Shown here in pieces: positions 36,495-46,009 of a stretch of DNA of 54,431 nucleotides. The stretch comes from Limnohabitans sp. (GTDB lineage Bacteria; Pseudomonadota; Gammaproteobacteria; Burkholderiales; Burkholderiaceae_C), in the NCBI GenBank assembly GCA_021300495.1, contig JAJTDK010000029.1, positions 1 through 54,431 of the forward strand, written 5' to 3'. Below the pieces are notes generated by a model, which saw nothing but the letters and a program-made list of their open reading frames with translations, was not told the origin of the DNA and searched no databases. Positions within the stretch are counted from its first letter, which is position 1. Each line of letters starts with the position of its first letter. A program made the translations under genes and the position numbers.

Positions 36495-37271
36495 TCAATC
36501 TTTGTAGCCCAAAGCCTGAGAAATTCCTTCGGCTGTTGCTTGTAATTTGGCCGACCAAGCTTCGTCAATTCGGTCGGCGGGTGCTGAGATGGAAAGGCCC
36601 GCAAGCAACTTGCCCTGGTCATCGTAAATGCCTGCTGCAATACAGCGCACGCCCAACTCCAATTCCTCGTTGTCTCGCGCAATGCCATATTGGCGAACCT
36701 TTGACAGTTCACGTTCTAACACTTGCAGTTGCGTAATGCTGTTCTTGGTCTGACCGTTTAGGCCTGTGCGCGTGGCGTAGCTTCGAACCTTCATGGGCTC
36801 ATCCACAGACAAAAACAATTTGCCGACCGAGGTCAGGTGCAAAGGCGCACGGCCGCCAATGGCTCTGACCACTTGCATGCCTGAACGCTCGCTGAAGGCG
36901 CGTTCGATGTAAACAATTTCATCGCCCTGTCGCATGCTCAAGTTGACGGGTTGTTGGATCAGTTTGTGCAAATCACGCATGGGCGCAAGTGCGGCATCTC
37001 GCACATTGAGGCGCGCCTTGACCAGGTTGCCCAGTTCTAACATGCGCATGCCCAATCGATAGCTGCCAGGTTCGGGTCGATCCACAAAACGGCCAATGGT
37101 GAGGTCGTTCAAGATTCGGTGTGCGGTAGACGGATGCAAGCCTGTTTTTTCACTGATCTCTTTAAGTGAAATAGCGTCTTCTCTAGAAGCCAATACATCC
37201 ATGAGTGAAAACAAGCGCTCGATGACTTGAATGGTCGGTGCTGCTGGCGGGTGCGCTTCAGCTTTTCGCAT
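36495..37271 (-). CDS. IclR-family transcriptional regulator
   Basis: A 258-residue regulator. The N-terminal winged helix reads VIERLFSLMDVLASREDAIS and LKEISEKTGLHPSTAHRILN. The C-terminal effector domain has YIERAFSERSGMQVVRAIGG, PLHLTSVGKLFLS and a closing RDNEELELGVRCIAAGIYDD. The ligand and targets are unknown. Upstream (minus-strand direction) lies bpt, 72 bases away; no metabolic operon that it would obviously control is adjacent. Confidence 0.9.
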   Translation of the reverse strand: MRKAEAHPPAAPTIQVIERLFSLMDVLASREDAISLKEISEKTGLHPSTAHRILNDLTIGRFVDRPEPGSYRLGMRMLELGNLVKARLNVRDAALAPMRDLHKLIQQPVNLSMRQGDEIVYIERAFSERSGMQVVRAIGGRAPLHLTSVGKLFLSVDEPMKVRSYATRTGLNGQTKNSITQLQVLERELSKVRQYGIARDNEELELGVRCIAAGIYDDQGKLLAGLSISAPADRIDEAWSAKLQATAEGISQALGYKD

Positions 37272-37343
37272 AGGACTGAACCTCGGTCTGTTTGTGAAAT
37301 CTTATTTTACAAGATGAAATTGGCTTTGTCTCGTGCCAATGAG

Positions 37344-38090
37344 TCAGATCGGAGAAGGGTGGGGCTTCCATTGGTCGTTTTGAAGACTTTCGCAGGGCGC
37401 AAAGCGTTCTTTGTATTGCATTTTGGGGCTGGCACCAATCCAGTAGCCCATGTAAACGAAAGGCAGCCCTAAGTCTTTGGCCTGTTGAATTTGCCAAAGC
37501 ACGCCGTAAGTGCCGTAACTGGCGTGCTCTTCCGGGGCGTAAAAGGTGTAAACCGCAGACAGGCCTTGATTCAAGACATCGACAATACACACCATTTTCA
37601 GTTCACCCACCTCGCCAGTGGCACAGGCTTCTCTGAATTCAACCAACCTCGAATTGACTCGACTTTGAAGCAAAAACTGCTTGTACTGCTCTATGCTGTC
37701 TTGGTCCATGCCGCCACCCGAATGGCGACTGTTTTGATAGCGCAAATACAAGTCGTAGTGTTCACTTTCAAAACCCAATCTAGACACGCGAGCCACCAAA
37801 TTTTGATGTTTTCTCAGTGCTCGCTTTTGACTTTTGTTGGGCTTGAACTCATTGCACAGAACGCGCATGGGCACACATGCTTGGCAGCCATCGCAATAGG
37901 GCCTGTAGGTAAAGAGGCCACTTCTTCGAAAGCCGCGTTCGACCAAGTCCGAATAAACATCGGTTTGAATCAAATGGCTGGGAGTCGCCACCTGCGAGCG
38001 TGCTTCACGGCCATCTAGATAGCTGCAAGGGTAGGCCGCAGTGGCATAAAACTGCAGCGTGCTGAAGGGCAGGTCATTAAGTTGTGTCAT
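37344..38090 (-). CDS. bpt: Aspartate/glutamate leucyltransferase (bacterial arginyltransferase homologue, Bpt)
   Basis: A 248-residue enzyme that adds Leu from Leu-tRNA to proteins with N-terminal Asp or Glu, marking them for ClpS/ClpAP. Conserved parts are [19 protein letters not shown], the Cys-rich [16 protein letters not shown] and [23 protein letters not shown] 38090 ([10 protein letters not shown]) is the family start and overlaps the aat stop (four bases). The longer frame is not supported. Confidence 0.94.
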   Translation of the reverse strand: MTQLNDLPFSTLQFYATAAYPCSYLDGREARSQVATPSHLIQTDVYSDLVERGFRRSGLFTYRPYCDGCQACVPMRVLCNEFKPNKSQKRALRKHQNLVARVSRLGFESEHYDLYLRYQNSRHSGGGMDQDSIEQYKQFLLQSRVNSRLVEFREACATGEVGELKMVCIVDVLNQGLSAVYTFYAPEEHASYGTYGVLWQIQQAKDLGLPFVYMGYWIGASPKMQYKERFAPCESLQNDQWKPHPSPI

Positions 38091-38848
38091 GGTGCAGCCG
38101 TTCGCCAAACATCCCAATCTATTTGGGCGTTTTTCCAGTCAGGACTTTTGAGCTGCAAGGCTGGCACACTTTGAGCCAAAAAGGCGGTGCGTGTCATTTC
38201 GCTGGCGCCCATCGAGGCCAAATGAGCCGTATTTTGCTGGCAATCGATGGCCTGAATGCTGTGTTGCTCGCAGACATGAACCAAAGCTGCAAGTGCCATT
38301 TTGGAGCCGTCACTGAGCGTGCTGAACATGGATTCGCCAAACACAGCTTTGCCAATACAAACAAAGTACAGGCCTGCCACCAAGTGGCCATCGAGCCATG
38401 TTTCGGCGCTGTGGGCATAGCCTGCGCGGTGCAATGCTTTGTAGGCCTCGACCATGGACGGCACAATCCATGTTCCTCTTTGGCCCTCTCTGGGGCTTTG
38501 CGCGCAAGCTTCTATCACGTCGTCAAATGCGCGGTCAAAACACAACTCGAATTGAGGATGTGCCGAATAACGAGCCAAGGTTTTTCGCAAAGATCGGTGA
38601 AGTTTGAAGTGTTTGATTTGCAGCACCATGCGCGGATCGGGGCTCCACCACAGCACAGGCTGGTCGGCGTTGAACCAAGGAAACACGCCTTTGGCATAGG
38701 CTTCTAAGAGTCGCTCCACCCCTAAATCTGAGCCTGCTGCCAGCAAACCTGGCGCCTCGGTTTCTTCACCCCATGCTTTTTCGACAGGGGGTAGCGGCAA
38801 ATGGCTTTCAATCCATGGAAGATGAGGTTGGAGGGTGTCGGCGGACAT
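38087..38848 (-). CDS. aat: Leucyl/phenylalanyl-tRNA-protein transferase
   Basis: A 253-residue enzyme that adds Leu or Phe to proteins with N-terminal Arg or Lys, the other arm of the bacterial N-degron pathway. Landmarks are [60 protein letters not shown] and [11 protein letters not shown]. The tail is [12 protein letters not shown]. It is coupled to bpt by an ATGA overlap and is divergent from maiA (23 bases between starts). Confidence 0.94.
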   Translation of the reverse strand: MSADTLQPHLPWIESHLPLPPVEKAWGEETEAPGLLAAGSDLGVERLLEAYAKGVFPWFNADQPVLWWSPDPRMVLQIKHFKLHRSLRKTLARYSAHPQFELCFDRAFDDVIEACAQSPREGQRGTWIVPSMVEAYKALHRAGYAHSAETWLDGHLVAGLYFVCIGKAVFGESMFSTLSDGSKMALAALVHVCEQHSIQAIDCQQNTAHLASMGASEMTRTAFLAQSVPALQLKSPDWKNAQIDWDVWRTAAP

Positions 38849-38871
38849 GTTTCCAGTTTATGCTAATGCCT

Positions 38872-39507
38872 ATGAAACTTTACAACTACTTCCGTTCCTC
38901 AGCGTCATTTCGGGTGCGAATTGCACTGCACTTGAAGGGCTTGCCCTTTGAATATATCGCAGTTCACATTGCCAAGGGCGAACACAAGGAAGCCGCCTAC
39001 AGCGCTGTTGCTGCTGATAACCTGGTGCCTAACTTGGTGGTGGAGGGTGAGCACCTGAGCCAGTCCATGGCCATCATTGAATACCTGGATGAAACCCACC
39101 CAGAGCCTGCATTGTTGCCAAAGGATGCATTGGGCCGAGCGCGTGTCCGCGCTTTGGCTCAATCAATTGCTTGTGAAATTCACCCCATCAACAACCTTCG
39201 GGTTCTCAAGTACCTGAGCGTTGATTTGGGTTTGAACGAAGACCAGAAAAACACTTGGTATCGCCATTGGGTGAGAGATGGACTGGAGTCCTTTGAGCGC
39301 CAGTTGGCCCAAGGCCCTCAATCGACCTACTGTTTTGGCAATACGCCCACCTTGGCCGATTGTTGCTTGGTGCCGCAAATTTTCAATGGCAAAAGGTTTG
39401 AAGTGAGCTTCGATGGCTTGCCTCTGACCATGGCGGCCTTCGATGCCTGCATGAAATTGGACGCCTTCCAAAAAGCCCAACCTTCTGCCTGCCCCGACGC
39501 AGCTTAA
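38872..39507 (+). CDS. maiA: Maleylacetoacetate isomerase (zeta-class glutathione S-transferase)
   Basis: A 211-residue GST-fold enzyme that isomerises maleylacetoacetate to fumarylacetoacetate in tyrosine/homogentisate (or, as maleylpyruvate isomerase, gentisate) breakdown. The N-terminus MKLYNYFRSSASFRVRIALH carries the family Ser-rich glutathione site, and LSQSMAIIEYLDETHPEPAL is typical. ATG 38872 is chosen; ATGs six and twelve bases upstream are possible. No other gene of the pathway is in the window. Confidence 0.88.
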   Translation: MKLYNYFRSSASFRVRIALHLKGLPFEYIAVHIAKGEHKEAAYSAVAADNLVPNLVVEGEHLSQSMAIIEYLDETHPEPALLPKDALGRARVRALAQSIACEIHPINNLRVLKYLSVDLGLNEDQKNTWYRHWVRDGLESFERQLAQGPQSTYCFGNTPTLADCCLVPQIFNGKRFEVSFDGLPLTMAAFDACMKLDAFQKAQPSACPDAA

Positions 39508-39511
39508 AGGC

Positions 39512-40303
39512 TTGATCGGATTTCAACCCGAATGGCCCGCACCGAACTTCGTGCAGGCCCTCATGACCACCCGAGAAGGCGGTGTTTCAACCGAGCCTTG
39601 GTCTTCTCTTAATCTGGGGCTGATGTCAGGTGATGAGCCTGGACAAGTCCTTGTCAACCGCGGCTTGGTTGAAAGTGCCATGGGTGTGCCGGCGGTTTAT
39701 CTCAAGCAAGTGCATGGTGTGAAGGCGGTGGCCATTGAAGCGCAGACGCCTTCAGGGCTTGAGGGCGATGTGGCTTGGACCACGCAAAGTGGTGTTGCGT
39801 GCGCCATGATGGCAGCCGATTGTTTGCCCATTTTGGTCTGCCACCCCACGGCCAAGTGGGTAGCCGCGGCGCATGCTGGATGGCGCGGCCTCGCTGGTGC
39901 CAACGGTCATGGTGTGGTGGAAACGCTTGCCCAGGGAGCAAAAGAGCAGAGATTATCCATACAGGATTGTATGGTTTGGTTGGGCCCCTGTATTGGGCCA
40001 ACGGCTTTTGAAGTCGGGCAGGATGTGTTTGACGCCTTTATTTCACAGCAACAGCCAGCGCTAGAAACAATGCGGCCTGAAGCATTTTTTTTGCCTCAGG
40101 GTGACGGCAAGTATTTGGCCGATTTAGCAGGGCTTGCAAGATGCCGGCTAACTGCGGCAGGCTTTCAAGTCATTTCCGGTAACGACAGTTCCTTGGCTTG
40201 GTGTACCTATCGCCAAGAATCCAAATACCACTCTCACAGGCGCGATGCGGTGCGCAAAGGCGGCTCGGGGCGCATGGCCGCTTACATCTGGATTACAGCT
40301 TAG
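39512..40303 (+). CDS. pgeF: Peptidoglycan editing factor PgeF (YfiH/laccase-domain family)
   Basis: A 263-residue protein of the family shown in E. coli to remove mis-incorporated L-Ser from cell-wall precursors; older annotation as a polyphenol oxidase also exists. Conserved metal-site residues are in LKQVHGVKAV, ADCLPILVCHPTAKWVAAAH and AGWRGLAG, and WLGPCIGPTAFEVG is present. It appears to begin with TTG at 39512, because no in-frame ATG or GTG precedes the conserved WPAPNFVQALMTTREGGVS. It starts four bases after maiA. Confidence 0.9.
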   Translation: MIGFQPEWPAPNFVQALMTTREGGVSTEPWSSLNLGLMSGDEPGQVLVNRGLVESAMGVPAVYLKQVHGVKAVAIEAQTPSGLEGDVAWTTQSGVACAMMAADCLPILVCHPTAKWVAAAHAGWRGLAGANGHGVVETLAQGAKEQRLSIQDCMVWLGPCIGPTAFEVGQDVFDAFISQQQPALETMRPEAFFLPQGDGKYLADLAGLARCRLTAAGFQVISGNDSSLAWCTYRQESKYHSHRRDAVRKGGSGRMAAYIWITA

Positions 40304-40520
40304 GGTCTGCCGCAGCCATTTCTGAGGCTTCACGCTCACGTGCCAATCTGACCCTCTTGCGGCGGGGTGCATCCATGATGTAAATAATTATGCTAGTTGG
40401 AAGGATCCCGTAAAGAATGAAGGTGACAATCCCTCCTAGGACGGTTCCATTTGTGTTGGTGGCCTCGGCAACGCTCATCATGAGCGCAACGTAAATCCAA
40501 GCAATTGCAACGATGTACAT
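40293..40520 (-). CDS. Small membrane protein of unknown function
   Basis: A 75-residue protein starting MYIVAIAWIYVALMMSVAEA. Two hydrophobic helices (about 2-22 and 28-50) precede a highly basic tail (DAPRRKRVRLARERE), so the tail should face the cytoplasm. I recognise no domain. It is divergent from phaC (35 bases between starts) and overlaps the end of pgeF by 11 bases. The frame is open 22 codons further upstream, but that part overlaps the phaC ribosome site and is unlikely. Confidence 0.65.
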   Translation of the reverse strand: MYIVAIAWIYVALMMSVAEATNTNGTVLGGIVTFILYGILPTSIIIYIMDAPRRKRVRLAREREASEMAAADPKL

Positions 40521-40555
40521 GAGTATTGATTTAAAAAATAACAGGAGATGAGCAC

Positions 40556-42274
40556 ATGACAAATTCTCAAAACGAATTTTGGTCACGCGCTGGCGAAGAG
40601 TTTCAGGAAAACTTGGCTAAGAGCTGGGGTCAGGCCATGCAAACTTTTCAAACCATGGACCTTGGCGGTATTGTGCCTCCTGCACAAGATGCAGTGCCGC
40701 AACTTACTTTTTCTCAGGAAAAGTTAAAGGAATTGCAGGCCACCTATTTACAAGAGGCCACTGCGCTCTGGAACCATGGCCTTGAATCTAAGCATGAAAT
40801 GAAAGACCGCCGTTTTTCAAGTGAGGCATGGACGTCCAATCCCATGGCCGCTTTCACGGCGGGCTCTTATTTGCTCAATGCCAAAACACTGATGGGTTTG
40901 GCTGATGCGGTTGAGGCCGACGAACACACACAAAACAAAATCAAATTTGCAGTCGAGCAATGGGTTGCGGCTTCTGCCCCCAGCAACTTCTTGGCCTTCA
41001 ATGCAGAAGCGCAAAAGAAAGCCATTGACACGCAAGGTGAGAGTCTTGCAAAGGGTATTCAAAACCTGCTGCATGACATGCAGCAGGGTCATGTGTCCAT
41101 GACAGACGAAAGTAAATTTGTGGTGGGCGAGAACGTGGCCACCACCGAAGGCGCTGTGGTTTTTGAAAATGAATATTTTCAATTGATTGAGTACAAACCG
41201 CTCACGGCCAAGGTTTACGAAAAACCATTTTTGTTGGTGCCGCCTTGCATCAACAAGTTTTATATTCTTGACCTGCAGCCCAACAACTCATTCATCCGTT
41301 ATGCAGTCAGTCAAGGTCACCGCACTTTTGTGGTCAGCTGGCGTAACCCCGATGAAAGCATGGCGCAAAAGTCTTGGGATGACTACATTGAACATGCGGC
41401 CATCAAAGCCATTAGCCAAGTTCAGCACATCACGGGTGCGAAGCAAATCAATGCTTTGGGCTTCTGCGTAGGCGGGACCATTTTGAGCAATGCCTTGGCT
41501 GTCTTGGCAGCTCGGGGTGAAAAACCTGTGGCCAGTGCCACATTTTTGACCACGCTCATTGACTTTACCGACACAGGTATCTTGGATGTTTTCATTGACG
41601 AGAACTTTGTCAAGTTTCGTGAAATGCAAATGGGCAAGGGCGGTTTGCTCAAAGGCCAAGATTTGGCCTCTACATTCAGCTTCTTGCGCCCCAACGACTT
41701 GGTGTGGAACTATGTGGTTGGCAATTATTTGAAAGGCGAATCACCACCGCCGTTTGACTTGCTGTACTGGAACAGCGACTCCACAAATTTGCCTGGTCCT
41801 TTTTACGCTTGGTATTTGCGCAATACCTATTTGGAAAATAAATTTGTCACGCCTGGTGCTGTGAAGGTTTGCGGTGAACAAATTGACTTGGGCAAGCTAG
41901 ACATGCCCGTTTACATCTATGGCTCCAGAGAAGACCATATCGTGCCCATTGGTGGTGCATATGCATCGACTCAGCACCTTCCTGGCAAAAAACGATTCGT
42001 CATGGGTGCATCGGGGCACATTGCAGGTGTGATCAATCCACCGACAGCCAACAAGCGCAGCCACTGGTTGCGTGAAGATGGCAAATTTCCGGCTACGGCC
42101 GACCAATGGATTGCTGGCGCAACAGAATTGCCTGGCAGTTGGTGGACCGATTGGTCTAATTGGCTGCACAAGCATGCTGGCAAGCAAATTGCTGCGCCTA
42201 AGCATTATGGAAAAGATGCCAAATTCAAAGTCATAGAAGCGGCGCCAGGGCGCTACGTCAAGGCGCGTGCCTAA
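40556..42274 (+). CDS. phaC: Class I poly(R)-hydroxyalkanoate synthase
   Basis: A 572-residue granule-bound enzyme that polymerises 3-hydroxyacyl-CoA into PHA. The alpha/beta-hydrolase core has the lipase-like box GFCVGGT with catalytic Cys304; the His is in GASGHIAGVINPP and the Asp in YGSREDHIVP. The N-terminal domain (PMAAFTAGSYLLNAKTLMGL) is typical of class I. AGGAGATG lies before the ATG at 40556. phaA and phaB follow, the standard phaCAB set for polyhydroxybutyrate. Confidence 0.96.
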   Translation: MTNSQNEFWSRAGEEFQENLAKSWGQAMQTFQTMDLGGIVPPAQDAVPQLTFSQEKLKELQATYLQEATALWNHGLESKHEMKDRRFSSEAWTSNPMAAFTAGSYLLNAKTLMGLADAVEADEHTQNKIKFAVEQWVAASAPSNFLAFNAEAQKKAIDTQGESLAKGIQNLLHDMQQGHVSMTDESKFVVGENVATTEGAVVFENEYFQLIEYKPLTAKVYEKPFLLVPPCINKFYILDLQPNNSFIRYAVSQGHRTFVVSWRNPDESMAQKSWDDYIEHAAIKAISQVQHITGAKQINALGFCVGGTILSNALAVLAARGEKPVASATFLTTLIDFTDTGILDVFIDENFVKFREMQMGKGGLLKGQDLASTFSFLRPNDLVWNYVVGNYLKGESPPPFDLLYWNSDSTNLPGPFYAWYLRNTYLENKFVTPGAVKVCGEQIDLGKLDMPVYIYGSREDHIVPIGGAYASTQHLPGKKRFVMGASGHIAGVINPPTANKRSHWLREDGKFPATADQWIAGATELPGSWWTDWSNWLHKHAGKQIAAPKHYGKDAKFKVIEAAPGRYVKARA

Positions 42275-42317
42275 TTCGAAATTTAAATTCAGTTCGTAGA
42301 TTAAAAAAGGAAGACAC

Positions 42318-43496
42318 ATGGAAGACATCGTCATTGTTTCAGCTGCTCGCACAGCTGTGGGTAAATTTGGGGGCTCATTGGCCAAAATTGCAGCGCCAGA
42401 GTTGGGCAGCATTGCCATTCGCGAAGCCATTGCTCGCGCTGGCCTGAGCATGGATCAAATTGGTGAAGTCATCATGGGCCAAGTTTTGACGGCTGGCGCA
42501 GGACAAAACCCTGCACGTCAAGCCATGATGAAAGCTGGCGTTGCCAAAGAAACACCCGCCCTTACTATCAACGCGGTGTGTGGCTCTGGTTTGAAAGCCG
42601 TCATGCTGGCAGCGCAAGCTGTGGCATGGGGCGACAGCGACATTGTGGTGGCAGGCGGTCAGGAAAACATGAGCGCTTCACCTCACGTTTTGATGGGCTC
42701 ACGTGATGGACAGCGCATGGGCAACTGGAACATGGTTGACACCATGATTGTTGATGGCTTGTGGGATGTGTACAACCAATATCACATGGGCATTACGGCT
42801 GAAAATGTGGCCAAGGCCAATGGCATCACACGCGACATGCAAGATGCTCTGGCATTGGGCAGTCAGCAAAAAGCCAGCGCCGCGCAAGATGCGGGCAAGT
42901 TCAAAGATGAAATTGTCGATGTGCTGATTCCTCAGCGCAAAGGCGACCCCTTGGTCTTCAATGTCGATGAATTCATCAACAAGAAAACGAATGCAGAGGC
43001 CTTGGCAGGTTTGCGTCCTGCATTTGACAAAGCTGGCTCAGTGACTGCGGGCAATGCTTCGGGCCTTAATGATGGTGCTGCCGCTGTGGTGGTCATGACG
43101 GCTAAAAAGGCTGCGGCTTTGGGCCTCAAGCCCCTGGCGCGCATTGTCTCATTTGGCACCAGCGGTTTAGATCCTGCCACCATGGGCATGGGCCCTGTGC
43201 CAGCATCTCAGAAGGCATTGCAGCGTGCAGGTTGGAAAGCCAGCGATGTTGATCTGTTTGAATTGAACGAAGCCTTTGCAGCCCAAGCCTGCGCAGTCAA
43301 CAAAGCATTGGACATTGATCCAATGCGTGTGAACGTCAATGGCGGCGCAATTGCTATTGGTCATCCCATTGGTGCATCTGGCTGCCGCATTTTGGTGACT
43401 CTCTTGCATGAAATGCAACGTCGTGATGCAAAGAAGGGTCTTGCGGCCTTGTGCATCGGTGGCGGTATGGGCGTGTCATTGACACTAGAGCGTTAA
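42318..43496 (+). CDS. phaA: Acetyl-CoA C-acetyltransferase (beta-ketothiolase)
   Basis: A 392-residue thiolase that condenses two acetyl-CoA to acetoacetyl-CoA. The nucleophilic Cys lies in [18 protein letters not shown]; the catalytic His is in [15 protein letters not shown] and the second Cys in [15 protein letters not shown]. Start [20 protein letters not shown] with AAGGAAG upstream. It sits 43 bases after phaC and 44 before phaB. Confidence 0.96.
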   Translation: MEDIVIVSAARTAVGKFGGSLAKIAAPELGSIAIREAIARAGLSMDQIGEVIMGQVLTAGAGQNPARQAMMKAGVAKETPALTINAVCGSGLKAVMLAAQAVAWGDSDIVVAGGQENMSASPHVLMGSRDGQRMGNWNMVDTMIVDGLWDVYNQYHMGITAENVAKANGITRDMQDALALGSQQKASAAQDAGKFKDEIVDVLIPQRKGDPLVFNVDEFINKKTNAEALAGLRPAFDKAGSVTAGNASGLNDGAAAVVVMTAKKAAALGLKPLARIVSFGTSGLDPATMGMGPVPASQKALQRAGWKASDVDLFELNEAFAAQACAVNKALDIDPMRVNVNGGAIAIGHPIGASGCRILVTLLHEMQRRDAKKGLAALCIGGGMGVSLTLER

Positions 43497-43540
43497 TTTT
43501 TCAGAAACTCAAATAACTCATTTACATAGGAGACAAATCC

Positions 43541-44278
43541 ATGAGTCAAAAAGTAGCATACGTTACAGGTGGTATGGGCGGCATCGGAACGGCCATTTGC
43601 CAGCGCCTTCACAAAGAAGGTTTCAAGGTCATTGCGGGTTGCGGCCCCACACGTGACTTCACCAAGTGGCTGGACGAGCAAAAAGCATTGGGCTTTACCT
43701 TCTACGCATCTGTGGGCAACGTGGGTGATTGGAATTCAACCGTCGATGCTTTTACAAAAACCAAAGCCGAGCACGGCACCATTGACGTGTTGGTGAACAA
43801 CGCAGGCATTACCAAAGACCGCATGTTTTTGAAAATGTCGCGCGAAGATTGGGATGCCGTCATTGAAACCAACCTGAACTCCATGTTCAATGTTACTAAG
43901 CAAGTGGTTGCCGACATGGTTGAAAAAGGCTGGGGCCGCATTATCAACATTTCATCTGTGAATGGTGAAAAGGGTCAGGCGGGTCAAACCAACTACTCTG
44001 CTGCCAAGGCAGGCATGCACGGTTTCTCAATGGCTTTGGCACAAGAGTTGGCCACTAAAGGCGTGACAGTGAACACCGTTAGCCCCGGCTACATTGGCAC
44101 CGACATGGTCAAAGCCATTCGCCCAGATGTGCTGGAAAAGATTGTGGCCACAGTGCCTGTTAAGCGTTTGGGCGAGCCCAGCGAAATTGCCTCCATCATT
44201 GCTTGGTTGGCGTCTGAAGAGGGTGGTTATGCCACGGGCGCTGACTTCTCTGTCAATGGTGGCTTGCACATGGGTTAA
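43541..44278 (+). CDS. phaB: Acetoacetyl-CoA reductase
   Basis: A 245-residue NADPH-dependent SDR that reduces acetoacetyl-CoA to (R)-3-hydroxybutyryl-CoA. The start is MSQKVAYVTGGMGGIGTAIC, the NNAGITKDRMFLKM stretch is the family pattern, and the catalytic motifs are NISSVNGEKGQAGQTNYSAA and KAGMHGFSMALAQE. The C-terminus FSVNGGLHMG is complete. GGAGAC precedes the ATG. The stop overlaps that of the converging SPFH gene by four bases. Confidence 0.96.
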   Translation: MSQKVAYVTGGMGGIGTAICQRLHKEGFKVIAGCGPTRDFTKWLDEQKALGFTFYASVGNVGDWNSTVDAFTKTKAEHGTIDVLVNNAGITKDRMFLKMSREDWDAVIETNLNSMFNVTKQVVADMVEKGWGRIINISSVNGEKGQAGQTNYSAAKAGMHGFSMALAQELATKGVTVNTVSPGYIGTDMVKAIRPDVLEKIVATVPVKRLGEPSEIASIIAWLASEEGGYATGADFSVNGGLHMG

Positions 44279-45195
44279 TGCCCAGCATTTTTTCCTGTGT
44301 TGACCATTTGCATGGCCGAGGCTATCAAGGAAGATACCTCGGTCATGTTGCCAGGCACGATGAGTGTGGTTTTGGCATCTTGCGCCACCTTGCTGTAGGC
44401 AATGACAGCTTGCTCGGCCACTTTCAGTTGCACGGCTTGTTCACCGCCTGGTTTTTGAATGGCAGAGGCAATGCGTTCAATGGCCTGTGCTGTGGCTTCT
44501 GCTACCGCCAAAATTGAAGCGGCATCACCTTCGGCTTTGTTGATCACGGCCTGCTTCTCGCCTTCAGAGCGAGCAATGAAAGCCTCGCGTTCGCCTGTGG
44601 CAATGTTGATTTGTTCTTGACGGCGTCCTTCTGAGGCTGCAATGAGGGCACGCTTTTCGCGCTCTGCCGTAATTTGCGATTGCATGGCGTGCAAAATTTC
44701 GTTGGGCGGTGTGAGGTCTTTGATTTCGTAACGAAGTACTTTGACACCCCAGTTCAAGGCTGCTTCATCGATGGCTGCCACCACCTGTGCATTGATGATG
44801 TCGCGCTCTTCGAATGTTTTGTCGAGTTCTAATTTGCCAATGACACTGCGCAAACTGGTTTGTGCCAATTGAGTGACCGCAATGATGTAGTTGGACGAGC
44901 CGTAGCTGGCCAGCTTGGGGTCGGTGACCTGGAAGTACAAAATGCCATCGACCTGCAACTGTGTGTTGTCTCGGGTGATGCAAACCTGGCTGGGCACATC
45001 CAGTGGAATTTCTTTGAGGCTGTGTTTTTGGATGACTTTGTCAATGAAAGGCACCACAAAATTAAGGCCTGGGGTAAGGCTTGCGTGGAACTTGCCCAAG
45101 CGCTCTACCACCCATGCATTTTGTTGGGGTACGACCTTGACGGTTTTGATGATGAACAAGACCGCAATGGCCAATAGGACGATTGCAATTTCCAT
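44275..45195 (-). CDS. SPFH/band-7 membrane protein (stomatin/QmcA-like paraslipin)
   Basis: A 306-residue protein with one N-terminal membrane helix (AIVLLAIAVLFIIKTVKVVP). The SPFH domain follows (NAWVVERLGKFHASLTPGLN and VPFIDKVIQKHSLKEIPLDV). A long Ala/Glu-rich coiled coil (ITAEREKRALIAASEGRRQE onward) and GNMTEVSSLIASAMQM complete it. Such proteins form large ring-like membrane assemblies. An NfeD-family protein is encoded directly upstream, the usual partner pairing. Confidence 0.92.
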   Translation of the reverse strand: MEIAIVLLAIAVLFIIKTVKVVPQQNAWVVERLGKFHASLTPGLNFVVPFIDKVIQKHSLKEIPLDVPSQVCITRDNTQLQVDGILYFQVTDPKLASYGSSNYIIAVTQLAQTSLRSVIGKLELDKTFEERDIINAQVVAAIDEAALNWGVKVLRYEIKDLTPPNEILHAMQSQITAEREKRALIAASEGRRQEQINIATGEREAFIARSEGEKQAVINKAEGDAASILAVAEATAQAIERIASAIQKPGGEQAVQLKVAEQAVIAYSKVAQDAKTTLIVPGNMTEVSSLIASAMQMVNTGKNAGH

Positions 45196-45224
45196 GATTT
45201 TCTTTCTTTGAGGCTAACGTTGAC

Positions 45225-45647
45225 TTAAATTTTATGCAGCACCAAAGTGTTGCCCTGAATATCTTGGATTTGATAAACGCCAATTTCTTGCGGAATTCCT
45301 TCTGCACAAATAGCCGTCCAGTTGGCACCTCTGTGCTTCACTTGTGCCGTGCCATTGCTGAGCCATTCATGCACTTCTACTGTTTCACCGACATCCAAGT
45401 GCTGCGCAGAAACCTGCTCAGGATGAGACTTTAATTTTTGCAAGGAGTAAATGCGCCACAAAATAACGGCCAGCCCACCCACCACCGAACCGGTGATGAG
45501 CTGTGTTGTGAAACTTACCTGAGCATGCGCAGCAATGGCACCTGCAGATGCGCCGATAGCCAGCATGAGCAAATAGAAGGTGCCCGTCATGAGCTCTATG
45601 CCTACAAGTGAGCCTGCAATGAGCCACCAAATGGTTGATTCGTTCAT
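45225..45647 (-). CDS. NfeD-family membrane protein
   Basis: A 140-residue protein with three hydrophobic helices (TIWWLIAGSLVGIELMTGTF, YLLMLAIGASAGAIAAHA, LITGSVVGGLAVILWRIYSL) and a C-terminal OB-fold-like domain (VGETVEVHEWLSNGTAQVKH, RGANWTAICAEGIPQEIGVY). This is the short NfeD form without the protease domain. It is 29 bases upstream of the SPFH gene on the same strand; the two are expected to act together in membrane organisation. Confidence 0.9.
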   Translation of the reverse strand: MNESTIWWLIAGSLVGIELMTGTFYLLMLAIGASAGAIAAHAQVSFTTQLITGSVVGGLAVILWRIYSLQKLKSHPEQVSAQHLDVGETVEVHEWLSNGTAQVKHRGANWTAICAEGIPQEIGVYQIQDIQGNTLVLHKI

Positions 45648-46009
45648 GGATAGATTTCCCTTTGACTAGCGTGTCTCTTAAACGCCATCGTGCCACGTAT
45701 TGGCCATAAGTGTGGAGATTCCGTTTGTTTGAAAGGGATTGCAAGCTTCTTTTGCTCAATTCTTGTCAAGAATCAGAGGTTTAGGCGAATTCAAGTAGGT
45801 GGATCGCACGCATGGGGAAAAATGTACTGCCCATTCAATCAAGAAAATTGCAGGTGTGGAGAGTTCTGCATTACCTCAATTTGGAGTACACCCAAAAGTC
45901 ATGAGAATCATGCAAATGCATTGATGCGAGTTGTTGAAAAGTGTGAGGTACGTTTGTTTAACTTGAGTCAATTGCTCAAAACAATCAAGAATAATTTAAA
46001 GAGCTAAAA
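45648..46009. other. 362-base region without a recognised gene; contains a 15-bp palindrome
   Basis: This stretch is visibly richer in A and T than its surroundings. It holds a perfect palindrome, ATTCTTGTCAAGAAT (45759-45773), about 110 bases upstream of the NfeD start and 240 bases upstream of the HTH gene. Plus-strand frames here are open but show no family pattern, and the one with the most cysteines (from ATG 45825) is unrecognised. It probably carries two divergent promoters. Confidence 0.45.

Noticed and set aside
37300-37314. TCTTATTTTACAAGA as an IclR operator
   Set aside because: Only four clean pairs per arm with a mismatch; too weak to assign.
45690-46007. 105-codon frame (and its internal ATG at 45825) with several cysteines
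   Set aside because: No family pattern or convincing ribosome site; it sits in AT-richer intergenic DNA. Kept only as a remark under the gap.
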